From Candidatus Hydrogenedentota bacterium (GTDB lineage Bacteria; Hydrogenedentota; Hydrogenedentia; Hydrogenedentiales; CAITNO01), in contig CAIXUF010000846.1 in the NCBI GenBank assembly GCA_903922535.1, positions 1 to 10,434 on the forward strand: 10,434 nt of DNA, read 5' to 3'. The position numbers were made by a program, and so were the translations under genes. The notes under the pieces were generated by a model. The model was not told where the DNA came from. It saw only the letters and a program-made list of their open reading frames with translations, and searched no databases. Shown here one piece after another: positions 1-9,900 of this stretch; the stretch's first letter is position 1; every line of letters starts with the position of its first letter.

Positions 1-480
1 AACACCAGCGGCGCGGCAATAAGCAATGTTGCCATTGCCGGAAAAAATATCTCGCCCCAGTTGCTCCCGAAAGACACCACCGGCACGGGCGCCAGCGGGC
101 AGTTGGCGGCCGGCAGCGTCTGGACGACCACGGTGCCCGCGGGCACCTTCGTGATTGTGTACACGAAGCCCGGCATCATCCCGGCAAGCCAGACGGTCAA
201 GCCGAAAACGACGGCCCAGTTCACCGTCGCGACGGCGTCGACCAACATAGCCCTCAGCTACCAGTGGCGCTGCAAGGGCGCAGACCTGGCCAACGGCACC
301 AAATACTCCGGCGTGAACACCGCCACGCTCAACATAAGCAATTGCGTCAGCGCGGACGAGGGGCTGTACACCTGCATGGTCACCGACCCGGGCGCGGGCG
401 CTTTCGAAATGTTTTCGCCAAAGCAGGGCGGGACGCTTAAAGTGTCGGACACCGCGTTGCCCACCGCCCCGGCGCGATAA
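1..480 (+). CDS. C-terminal part of a secreted protein with an Ig-like domain (5' end outside window)
   Basis: The frame is open from base 1 and ends at TAA 478-480, giving 159 visible residues. The true start lies upstream; the in-frame TTG at 61 is not a credible start because coding continues before it. Residues about 60-150 form a bacterial Ig-like (I-set type) domain: PASQTV opens it, a YQW core tryptophan is at residue 89, a TLNIS strand follows, and the D-x-G-x-Y-x-C signature falls at residues 119-125. The usual B-strand cysteine is absent, as is common in bacterial Ig-like domains; a cysteine in the RCKG motif sits two residues after the Trp. The first 58 residues are Gly/Ala/Thr-rich beta-type sequence that I do not recognise; they may end another beta-sandwich. 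No membrane anchor or sorting motif is visible at the C-terminus. Such domains usually mediate binding or act as spacers in exported proteins. The catalytic part, if any, is outside the window. Confidence 0.82.
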   Translation, partial: NTSGAAISNVAIAGKNISPQLLPKDTTGTGASGQLAAGSVWTTTVPAGTFVIVYTKPGIIPASQTVKPKTTAQFTVATASTNIALSYQWRCKGADLANGTKYSGVNTATLNISNCVSADEGLYTCMVTDPGAGAFEMFSPKQGGTLKVSDTALPTAPAR

Positions 481-483
481 CGC

Positions 484-537
484 GGTGCCGAAGGTCGCGG
501 AGAACAGGGCCGCGCGGAACCCCGTGGAAGCGGCACC
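484..537 (+). terminator. Imperfect nested hairpin just downstream of the first gene, possible terminator
   Basis: Seven-base arms GGTGCCG (484-490) and CGGCACC (531-537) pair perfectly, and inside them CGCGG (496-500) can pair with CCGCG (510-514) across a 9-base loop. It starts four bases after the stop codon of the Ig-domain gene, a normal place for a terminator. There is no clean T-tract after it, only a mildly T-rich stretch at 538-550, and the unpaired bulges are large, so Rho-independent function is doubtful. Confidence 0.22.
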
Positions 538-605
538 TTGTCGCTTTGTTCCAAAGCCGCATTTGGCAATGAGGAAGCAGGGCGAAACATGTTCCCCTAT
601 TGAGT

Positions 606-646
606 GCGGCGGCATGGCCACGGCGAAGAAAAGCGGCGGCATGGCC
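606..646. repeat. Two 14-bp direct repeats (GCGGCGGCATGGCC), 27 bp apart
   Basis: Identical 14-mers occupy 606-619 and 633-646. The bases between them, and those just after the second copy, are not repeated. The segment lies in non-coding DNA between two plus-strand genes. It may be a fragment of a family of short intergenic repeats in this genome. No function can be assigned. Confidence 0.5.
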
Positions 647-692
647 GCACGCAGTCAAAAAAGAGCATCCGATCCGTGAGAGTGTGTTTGTA

Positions 693-837
693 GGGTGCTG
701 CGAAGCGGAGCGCACCTTCCGTTTTGTCATCCTGAACGAAGTGAAGGATCTTTGTTCCGTCTCTGTATCCGCATAGAAGAACGCTGACGGTGTTCGGGGG
801 GCAAAGACGGTGCGCTCCGCTTTGCTGCGCAGCACCC
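693..837. repeat. Composite inverted repeat (MITE-like or structured intergenic element)
   Basis: The left arm 693-716 begins GGGTGCTGCG and ends AAGCGGAGCGCACC. The reverse complement of the right arm 809-837 has the same two blocks separated by a 5-base insertion (CAGCA); all other bases match. Just outside the arms the similarity continues weakly (TTTGTA on the left, CTTGCA for the right arm read in reverse complement). The 92-base centre carries a second, smaller palindromic core at 727-750. No transposase gene is present, so this would be a non-autonomous element or an element acting as a folded transcript or insulator. It ends about 25 bp before the -35 box of the giant gene. Confidence 0.6.
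727..750. repeat. Dispersed-repeat-like core TCATCCTGAACGAAGTGAAG plus GATC
   Basis: The core has short inverted ends, ATCCT (729-733) and AGGAT (745-749). It closely resembles the TCATCCTGAGCGAAG-type intergenic sequence that I know as a widespread multi-copy repeat in environmental bacterial genomes, whose translations give spurious peptides such as ILHFVQDD or DPSLRSG. Both peptide types do appear when this segment is translated on the minus strand. Copy number in this genome cannot be judged from one window. Confidence 0.45.
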
Positions 838-861
838 TGCAAGACTTTCGCCAAAGAGTGC

Positions 862-890
862 TTGACCGGGAAAGCAGTTGTATATATAGT
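862..890 (+). promoter_or_regulatory. Predicted sigma70-type promoter of the giant gene
   Basis: TTGACC at 862-867 matches the -35 consensus at five of six positions. After a 17-base spacer, TATAGT at 885-890 matches the -10 consensus at five of six. The spacer end and -10 lie in an AT-rich run (TATATATAGT, 881-890) that stands out in otherwise GC-rich DNA. The expected start of transcription is near 896-898, giving a leader of about 97 bases before the ATG at 994. No operator or regulator site was recognised. Confidence 0.6.
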
Positions 891-921
891 TGTATTTAGC
901 GGTGTCCGAGGGGTTGGCCCG

Positions 922-936
922 GTGCCGGTTCGGCAC
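922..936 (+). promoter_or_regulatory. Small perfect hairpin in the predicted 5' UTR
   Basis: GTGCCG (922-927) pairs with CGGCAC (931-936) around a three-base loop. It sits about 25 bases after the predicted transcription start and about 45 bases before the ribosome binding site, so it would not hide that site. It could stabilise the 5' end of the mRNA. No T-tract follows it, and no known riboswitch class was recognised. Confidence 0.3.
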
Positions 937-980
937 TGGGGTTGTCTCCCGGTGCGGGTGTGCGGTCACTTCAAAGGTAT

Positions 981-985
981 GGAGG
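981..985 (+). promoter_or_regulatory. Shine-Dalgarno site (GGAGG) that decides the start at 994
   Basis: GGAGG lies eight bases before ATG 994, ideal spacing. An in-frame ATG also exists at 979, but it overlaps this site and has no usable ribosome binding site of its own. Starting at 994 also yields a clean signal peptide. Confidence 0.75.
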
Positions 986-993
986 GTGGATCC

Positions 994-3900
994 ATGCGTC
1001 AACAAAACGCGATCGTGGTGTGGGTGTGGGTGCTTATTCTGGTCGGGGGACTGGTGGCGCTGGGAGCGGGCCCGAGTGGGAAAGCGATGGCGCAGGAGGG
1101 CGCAGGTACGGCCTGGACACCTGTCGGACAGATGAATTCTGTCCGTATGGGTTGCGCGGACCCGCTTCTCATGAATGACGGCAGGGTGCTCTTCGTTGGC
1201 GGCGCAACGCAGACTGATTACTACAGCAGCACCTATACAGTAGGCCCGGCCGAGATCTATGATCCGGTCGCCCGCCGTTTCCTTCTTACGGGAAGCATGA
1301 TACAACCACGATTGGGGCCTGGGATGGCCCTTCTGCAGGATGGGCGTGTGATGGTCGCGGGTGGTTCGGGTGGGGCAATTTTCCCAGAGTTTAATTCTGT
1401 GGAAGTGTATGATCCCGACCAGGGCACTTTTACGTCAGCAGGAACCATGTCGGAGAACAGGATTTATCGTCCCAATTGTGTTCGGCTCGGCGACGGCAGG
1501 GTTTTGATCGCGGGCGGGGCTTATGAAGGAGGGTACGCGAGTACCGACACCAGAGTGGACGCCTTTGACGCTGTGTCCGGGCATCTGCTGCTCAATGTTG
1601 GCCACATGGTTTGCGGGCGTTTCGCGGCCTTTGCAACGCTCTTGCCGGACGGTTCGGTATTCTTTGCGGGTGGTGCGTCCTATTGGAACCAGCGATCAAA
1701 TCCGGTGGTTGAGATTTACACTCCTGCAACCGGGCAATCCACCGCAGCGGCAAACCAGCCGCCTGTTTCACTTGGCAGGCCGCAGGGGTGCGTGCTCAGT
1801 GACGGAAGGATTGTGCTCATACCTGAGGCCGCAAACCCGGTCCCCATTGTTTACAGGCATTCAGATTCAACTTTTTCGGAAGCGTCAAATATCGGTCCTG
1901 TGTCCGGGAGGCCTGTCTGTCTGTCCAATGGTGACGTCATTTTCTTGGGCACATCGTTGAAACTGTGTGACCCGACACTGAGCTTCGTCAAGCAAACGAT
2001 TGATTTGCCGTCAGGCTTTTCTTGCACGAACGCGGTTGCCCTGAATGATGGAACCGTTCTCTTCGTCAATATAAACACCCGCGATGCCTACGTATCGAAC
2101 CTAGACTTTTCAGGAGAAGGCGACTGGAATCTTTCCCCTGACAATCTGACAATACCCTCTTCCGGTGGCCGGGTATCTCTGGCAATTGCGAATGCGGGAA
2201 CGACAGCGCTTGCTTTTGCCGCGCACATCATTAATGCGCCTTGGTTGACAATTGCTTCCGGCGACCAGCAGGGTCGACTGTCTCCGGGCAACCGGCGCAC
2301 GCTGCAATTCACCTGCGCACCGAACACCACGGCGACTGAACGCGCGGGGGGCGTTCTGTTCTCTGCCCCCGGGGCTAATCCCGCCTCCGCCACCGTCTCG
2401 GTGCGGCAGCAGGGCACCGCACCGCCGGTTTCCGTGGCGGCGCTGCTGATTTCGCCCATTCCGGCCAGTGTTCAGGTAAATACGCCGGTAAACGTTACGA
2501 TCTCAGCGCTCACATCCGCCGGCGGGCTTGCCGCCGTCAATGGCCGCGTCGATATCTATTCGCAGGTGTCGTCTTGTGGAACTAGCCTTTCCTATGTCTC
2601 GTTGGTCAACGGCCAGTGGCAGGACAGCGTGAAATTCCTCCAGCCGGTCACGCGCACACGGCTGATCGGGACGGCCACTTTTGGCGGGAAATCCCTGCGG
2701 GCACAAAGCAACTTTCTTGAGGTGGTTAAGAACTCCGAGGGGGATACGGGAAAGCTAACGGTTATAGTGGAAGACACTTCGGGTTGGCGAGCGCCTCTTT
2801 CGCAGGTCCGGGTTTATAAGGCAGACACGTTCGATTTGCTGCAAGAGAAGTCAACAGGTCTTTGCGAATCTGCCGAGTGTGGATTGTCTCATTTTATCCT
2901 TCCACCCGGAAGTTATCTTCTGGGCGCAGAAGGACAGGACCGGTCCCAAAGCGAGTTGTCTAGTGTGGATGTGAGCGCCGGCCGGGAAGCATCCTGCCGG
3001 TTGGTCCTTGTGCACAAGACGAGGGCTGTCTTGCTAGTGCCCGGCATTATGGGCAGCACGATGAAGAACGATCATCTAATGGTGCCCTATCTCAAGAAAA
3101 GACCCGGCCAGCTAACGGGATCAGAACTGCAAATCGTTAATCCCGGCCTTGATATGCTTGGCTGGGACGCCCTGAAGAAACGGCTGCAGAACGATTATAT
3201 TGTCCTTGAAGCGCCGTACGATTGGCGGCTTCCCGTTAAGGAAGCGACGAAGTACCTTGTTGACAAGATAGACGAGGCACTACGGCTGTCGCGGCTTTCA
3301 AATCCTGACTGTAACAAGGTGGATGTTATAGCGCACAGCATGGGGGGCTTGGTGACACGGGCCTATATTGAAAGCAGCGCGTATCGTAACGATATAGACA
3401 AGTTTGCCATGGTGGGGACTCCCAATGAGGGATCTTCAAAAGCCTACTATATGTGGGAGGGAGGGGAGCCATTTGTCCCGCCGGCCAAAGAGATACTCTA
3501 CTATGCGGTTCTTTATCGGACATACAGGGAAATGTACCCGAATGCAATGTCCACATGGGAATATGCCGTGAACCCCGTCGGCGTACTTGGGGAGGACTTG
3601 GTTGATGCGGCCGGTATGGCCCTTGATCACAAGGCAATCCGTAAGTTCATTCGCAAGGACGCTCTTGGCGTCGGGAATCTTCTCCCTGTTTATCCGTTCC
3701 TTGTGTTCGACAACGACCCGGCGCAACCCCTCTTCGTTGATGACAATGAGTCCATGACTTGTGGGCCTGCTAATTGGCGTCTTGCTTCCATGAACGGGAG
3801 CCGCAGCCTCATTAATTGCCGCTACACTCTAGATGGAACTCTTTATCCCGACAAGGTGAAGGCCAAGCTATTCGCGTCAACAGTTCCTTCGGACCCCAAC

Positions 3901-6900
3901 CAACTGATGTTCGATAAGAAGGATGTTACCATTGAAATGATTCATGTGCGAAAACCCTCCACTTCCCCGGGGTTGTATGAATACGGTCAACCGGTAGATG
4001 ACGGGTCTCCGACGCATACGCCGGGTGACGGCACGGTGCCGTTGTTCTCAGCACTTCCTGACTGCCTCACGCCTGACTACATGGACTCACAACAAGGAGC
4101 ATATGGCCGTCATGGCGACATGATTGCAAATAGCGCGTTGCAGGAAAAGATACTGGGCTTTCTCGGCGTTCAACCGCCGACAATGCTGTCCTCGCAGGCC
4201 CGAGCAATTGCTGGAGGCATTAGCGAGCACGTCAGCGTTTGTCTGTCCGGGCAGGCGACGTTGTGCGTCACGGACCCTACGGGGCAGCGCAGTGGCAACA
4301 TGCTCGATACCGGGGACTTGGTAAACGCCATCCCCAATGTTGAAGTTTCGGTTAATGCAGACCTAAGCGCGGTGTCCATGGGTGACCCAGTAGACGGCGC
4401 CTACACGGTGTCCTTCAAGGGCGACGAGGGTATGCCTCTGTTGCTGACCATTGGGCGTGTGGCGACCGATGCGCAGCAGGAGCAGACCTGCTCGTGGGTG
4501 GGCCATGCATCGGCCATTGTTGTTCCGTTCACGGTGAACCATGCCGATACAGAGGTTCTTGCCGTACTCCCGTCTCCGCTGCCTCCGAGCGCGGTTGGTT
4601 CCCAAGATGCCGAGGGCATGACCCGGCTGACATGGACGGCGAGCACCGATCCAACTGTGACCGCCTATCATGTGTACGGTTCACGGGACGACCAGACGCA
4701 GTTCTCCTATTTTGGCGAAAGCGCGGGCATTCAATTCGATACGGACAAACCCTGGAATGCGGACAGCACCGGCGTAATGTGGCACTTTGTGGTGCTGTCT
4801 GTGGGGGCCGACGGGGCCGAAAGTTACTACCTCTCTCCCGTGGACAACCAGCCGCATCTGTATGCGGATTTTGACGCGGTCGAAACTACGGGCACCGCAC
4901 CGTTTACCGTTACGTTCACGGACCGGAGCGTGGGTGAAGTGTCCACGCGCGCCTGGGACTTTGAGGATGACGGGACGGCGGACGGCGGCGATGCCGCGGT
5001 ATCGCACACTTACGCGATTCCCGGCACCTACACGGTGTCGTTGCAGGTCACCGGTCCGGCGGGGACGGACAGCGCCCGAAAGGTGAATTACATCACCGTG
5101 CTACCGTCGGCGACGTCGGATGTCACGCCGCCTACCGTCGAGATCACCACGCCCACTTCGGACCCGGCGTATACCGGTACGGCCGACATGCTGGACTTGG
5201 CGGGACAGGCCGCGGACGACGGAGGCTTGGCGGAGATCACCTGGTTTAATGATCTTGGCGGCAGTGGGAGCATCACGGCCGCCACTGCGTGGGAGATTCC
5301 GGGCGTGCCGGTGCATCCGGGTGTCAACACGATTACTGTTGTCGTGCGCGACACGTCCAACAACACGGCCCGCGCTTCGTTGACCGTGACCTATGGGGTG
5401 CCGGTGACCGTGACCGTCACGCCGCCCGACGCTTCCTTGGCGGGGGCGCAGTGGGCGCTGGACGGGGGCGATTGGATCAACAGTGGCCAGGCGGCCTACG
5501 CGCTTCCCGGTACACACACCCTGACCTTCAAGCCCGTTCCGGGCTGGGCGGGTCCCGAGGCGCAATCTGTGGATGTCTCTGACGCGCCGGTATCCCTGTC
5601 CGGCGCGTACACCCGCGACAGGGGCACACTCATCGTCAGTGTTCCGTCCGACAGCGCCCCGTGGTCCTACCTCGACGGGGACGGGGCAATACATTACATG
5701 ACCGGTAATGCGACCGTTCCAGGTGTTGCCACGGGAACGATCACCCTGCACTGGGGCGATCTGCCCAATTGGGACAAGCCCGCCGATCCTCCGCAAGAGA
5801 CGCTGTCCCTGGGCGGCACAATGACCGTCAACGGCGCTTACACCCGCCAGACGGGTACGGTCCAGGTCGATGTCTCCATCAATAGGTCGCGGTGGATGTT
5901 CATTGACGGGGATGGCGAGACGCATTCGGGCCGGGGGGATCAGACCCTCGGAAATGTGCCCACGGGACTCATCACTATTTCGTATGACCCGGTGCCGGGC
6001 TTCTCCTCCCCCGCGCCCGAGTCACAGGAACTGTTTCCCGGCGGCATCCTTCTTCTTTCGGGCGGCGTGTATTCCATCACCGAGCCGCTGGTCATCACCG
6101 ACTGCCCGACGGATCAAACACTTCCGGCGGGTGCCGCCTGCACAGCGTCGGTGCCGGACTTCACCGGGCAAGTGACAGCGATTGACAACGTGGCGCAGGC
6201 GGGAAGCCTCGTGACCGTGCAGGTTCCCGCGGCGGGCTCCGTGGCGGCTCTGGGTGACACGATGGTTACCCTGACCGTGACCGACGCCGCGGCCAACTCC
6301 GCCGTCTGCACACTGAAGCTGACCGTTGCGGACATGAGCGCGCCGGTGGTTGAGTTGGTCGGCGAGGCCGCGATCACGGTGGAATGCGGTGGTGAGTACA
6401 CGGAACTGGGCGCGACGGTTGTAGACAACTGCGCGACCGGCCTTGCCGTGACGGTGGGCGGCGACACGGTGGACACATCGGCAAACGGCACCTACACCGT
6501 GACCTATAACGCAGGCGATGGCAGCGGCAACCGCGCTGAGCGGGTCACACGCACAGTATACGTCGTGGAGTGTGTTCCTCATTACCATGTTGCCGCACAA
6601 AACACCGTCGGCCCCTGGCACGGTACGTCTTGGGCAACAGCGTTCCGGGACATCCAGTCCGCCGTGGATGCGGCTGCCAACAACGGCGGTGGCGAAGTCT
6701 GGGTTGCCGCGGGCATGTACACCGCCGCAGGTGACAGCGTTCAAGTGGTGTTGATGAAGGCCGGCGTGAGGCTCTATGGCGGGTTCGTTGGCACGGAAAC
6801 GGTTCGTGACCAGCGTAACTGGCTGGCAAACACCACTATCATCGACGGAGAAGACGCGCGCCGGTGCGTGCTTGGTTCTGATGGGGCGGTGTTGGACGGC

Positions 6901-9900
6901 TTTACCGTCACCCGGGGATATGCTTCCGAGTCCGGTGGTGGTGGTGGTGGTGGTGGCGGCGCGCAAGCGAAATCGAGCGGAGTTACGCAGAAATCTGCTA
7001 TTGCGTATAGCGGCGGCGGAATGTACAACGAGTCGTCTTCTCCCGCAGTGACCAACTGCACGTTCAGAGGCAACCTGGCCGGCAATGTCGGCGGCGGAAT
7101 GTGCAACGTTTCCTCTTCTCCTGAGGTAACGAACTGCTTGTTTGCAGGCAACTCGGTCGACGATATCGGCGGCGGAATGTGCAACATTTCTTCATCTCCC
7201 GTGGTTACGAACTGCTCGTTTACAAGCAACTCGGCCGGCAATGTCAGCGGCGGAATGTGCAACGTGCAGTCTTCCCCGCAGTTGATGAATTGCACGTTCA
7301 CCCGCAATTGGGCCAGTGCCGGTGGCGGAATGGTCAACGCATATTCTTCGCCGACTTTGACAAACTGCATTCTTTGGGGTGACACCGCATCCTCCGGAGA
7401 GGAAATATTCAACTACGAATCCTCTTCCCAGCCGTTGGTGGCCTATTCCTGCGTCCAGGGAGGATATGCGGGCACCGGGAACATCAGCGCAGACCCGCTC
7501 TTTGTGGACGCCAATAACGGCAACTTGCAACTCTTGCCGGATTCTCCGTGTATAGACACGGGCACTGCCGCGGGTGCGCCCATTACGGACATTGTGGGCA
7601 TGCTGCGTCCCCAAGGTTCGGGTGTGGACATGGGTGCCTACGAGGCGATAGCGGTCGTGAGGGATACAACCCCGCCGGTGATCACCACCTGCGCGGCGAA
7701 CCGCAGTGTTTCGGCGGATAATCTGTGCCAGGCCCTTGTGCCCGACTTCACGACAGAGGTCGCTGCAACGGACGATATGGACACCTGCCCGACCGTGACA
7801 CAGTCGCCGGCGGCGGGTGCCACCGTTGGCAGGGGCGACACCCCCGTAATCCTCACCGTGACCGATGATGCGGGCAATACGGCGACGTGCACGGCGACGT
7901 TGACTGTGTCAAACGGCGTGTGCAGCACCAGCCTTGCCGTCACCGCCCCGAACGGCGGCGAGTCCTGGGCGCAGCGTGATGTGGAGACGATTACGTGGAG
8001 CCAGGTTGGTGTGGTCGGCGCGGTGGCTGTTGTTTTGAACGTGAACGGAACAGACACGGAGTGGCTTGGTGGAGTTCCCGCTTCGGCCGGGCAATTCTCT
8101 TGGACGGTTCCCACGTCGGTGGCGCCGGGGAGCGCGTACAGGATCCACTTGATCTCGGCCGAAGACAACGCCCTGGAGGATCTGAGCGACGCGGCGTTTA
8201 CCATCACGCCCGCGGCGGTGGCACCGCTTGTGGTCACTTCGCCGAACGGCGGGGAACTTTGGATTCAGGGCGAAACCGAGACCATCACCTGGAACGCGGT
8301 TGGCGTGACGGGCGATGTGGGCGTCCTGCTGAATGTGGACGGAACGGACAGCGTGTGGGTGGGCGCGGTTGCGGCTGCGGACGGGGAGATGTCGTACACG
8401 GTTCCCGCGTCGGTGACGCCGGGCAGTTTGTACAGGGTTCATGTCATCTCTGGAAGCGACAACTCGATAGAGGACCTTGGCGACGGCACCTTCACGGTCA
8501 TCGCGCCACCGCTCACGCTGCGTTCGCCGAACGGCGGGGAAACCTGGGTTCCGGGTCTGCCGCAGCTTGTGACGTGGAACGCCCGGGCCGAGTTGACGGG
8601 CGCGGTGGCGGTCCTGCTGGACGTGAATGGCACGGACGTCCTTTGGATGGGTTCGGCCCTGGCGCCGGACGGGGAATTGTCCTGGACGGTTCCCCTCAAC
8701 CAGACCCCGGGCAGCGCGTACAGGATCCATATTGTCTACGGCGACAACAACCGCTACGCCGATTTGAGCGACGACGCATTCACCATCGAGCCCACCCCCG
8801 TCCTGGCTTCGCTTGCGATTACCGCTCCGAACGGCGGGGAGAACTGGGCGCAGGATGCGACACAGACCATCACGTGGAACGAGAACGGCGTGACGGGCGC
8901 AGTGGCGGTTTTTCTGAACGTGAACGGGGTGGACACGCAGTGGCTTGGACAGCCGTCGGCTTCGGCCGAACAGTTCGTTTGGACGGTTCCCTCCTGGGTG
9001 ACGCAGGGGAGCGCGTACAGGATTCACTTGACGTCGGCGGAAAACAACGCGGTTGAGGACCTGAGCGATGGCACGTTCAGCGTGGCGGCCCGCGTGTCCC
9101 CGATTGTCGTCACCTCTCCGAACGGCGGCGAGACTTGGACGCAGGGCGAAACCCACGCCATCACATGGAATCAGACCGGGGTGGCCGGGGCCGTGTCGGT
9201 TTATCTGAGTGCGAATGGTGCGGACCTGGTGTGGATTGGACAGGCTTTGGCTTCGGTCGGGCAGTTTTCCTGGACGATTCCGGCCTGGGTGGCCGCGGGC
9301 GGCGCGTGCAAGATTCTTGTGATGTCGGCGGAAGACAACGCGGTTGCGGATTGGAGCGACAACACGTTCAGCATTGCGGCCGGAACGGTCGGCACGCTTG
9401 CGGTCACCGCGCCGAACGGCGGTGAGACGTGGACGCAGGGCGGGTCCCGCGTCATCACCTGGGATCAGACGGGCGTGACGGGTGCCGTGGCCGTCTTCCT
9501 GGACGACAATGGTGGGGGCATGCGGTGGATTGGCGAGGCCCCGGCCTCGGCCGGGCAGTTGGCCTGGACGGTGCCCACATGGGTGACGCCGGGCGGCACG
9601 TACAGGATCCATTTGATTTCCGCCGACAACAACGCGGTTGAGGACCTCAGCGACAGCACGTTTACCGTCGCGTCCGGGGTGTCGCCGTTGGCGCTTACGT
9701 CGCCCAACGGCGGCGAACTGTGGATTCAGGACGTGACCGAGACCATCCGTTGGACCCAGACCGGCGTGACCGGCGCATTGGCCGTCTGGCTGGAGGCAAA
9801 CGGGGCGTACAGCGCGTGGATTGGCACCGTTGCGGCGTCGGATGGGCAGATGTCCTACACGGTTCCCGCATCCGTCGCGCCGGGCGGCGTGTACAAGGTC

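Larger units (their letters stand above)
6571..7644 (+). other. Domain: right-handed parallel beta-helix, PMP / choice-of-anchor-Q type
   Basis: Residues 1860-2217. The opening (WATAFRDIQSAVDAAANNG, then EVWVAAGMYTA, then VRLYGGFVGTETVRDQRNW, then VLDGFTVTRG) is the standard cap of this family. Five rows of the form GGGM-x-N-x-x-SSP-x-x-x-NC-x-F/L follow, at GGGM positions 7012, 7090, 7168, 7246 and 7321; row 4 has SGGM. Spacing is 26, 26, 26 and 25 residues. The domain closes with SADPLF, LLPDSPCIDTG and GVDMGAYE, the usual terminal signature. Repeats carry GG-x-x and NCTF-like elements also seen in chlamydial Pmp proteins. Such helices bind or cleave polysaccharides, or serve as adhesins. 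I see no polysaccharide-lyase catalytic motif. Confidence 0.8.

Noticed and set aside
485..679. A 64-codon plus-strand open frame after the first gene
   Set aside because: Its C-terminal third is the translated direct repeat, with no convincing ribosome binding site or known family.
979..993. Alternative in-frame ATG at 979 for the giant gene
   Set aside because: It overlaps the Shine-Dalgarno sequence used by ATG 994 and lacks one of its own at a usable distance.
437..1305. Several minus-strand open frames (437-835, 597-854, 727-1305)
   Set aside because: They cover the inverted repeat, the promoter and the start of the giant gene, and contain peptides typical of translated intergenic repeats. 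No start signal or domain supports them.
1111..2103. Copper-radical galactose oxidase
   Set aside because: The rows support the fold only. I could not identify the Tyr/Cys/His copper ligands in the expected context, so enzyme activity is not claimed.
5101..5925. Minus-strand open frame of 274 codons
   Set aside because: It is antisense to the well-supported Ig-like and PEGA-like domains; the product is Arg/Gly/Val-rich with no domain.
7012..7398. CRISPR-like regular repeats
   Set aside because: The 78-bp periodicity is in coding sequence and explained by beta-helix coils; repeats are degenerate and have no unique spacers between identical units.
6022..7412. Minus-strand open frames at 6022-6966 and 6774-7412
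   Set aside because: They are antisense to HYR, DUF5011-like and beta-helix coding sequence. The poly-Thr or poly-Pro runs are the reverse of the Gly tract, and the periodic IPPP motif is the reverse of the helix rows.
7995..9056. A 353-codon plus-strand open frame in a different register across the repeats
   Set aside because: It overlaps the clear domain-bearing frame and encodes Gly/Arg-rich low-complexity sequence that mirrors the repeats.
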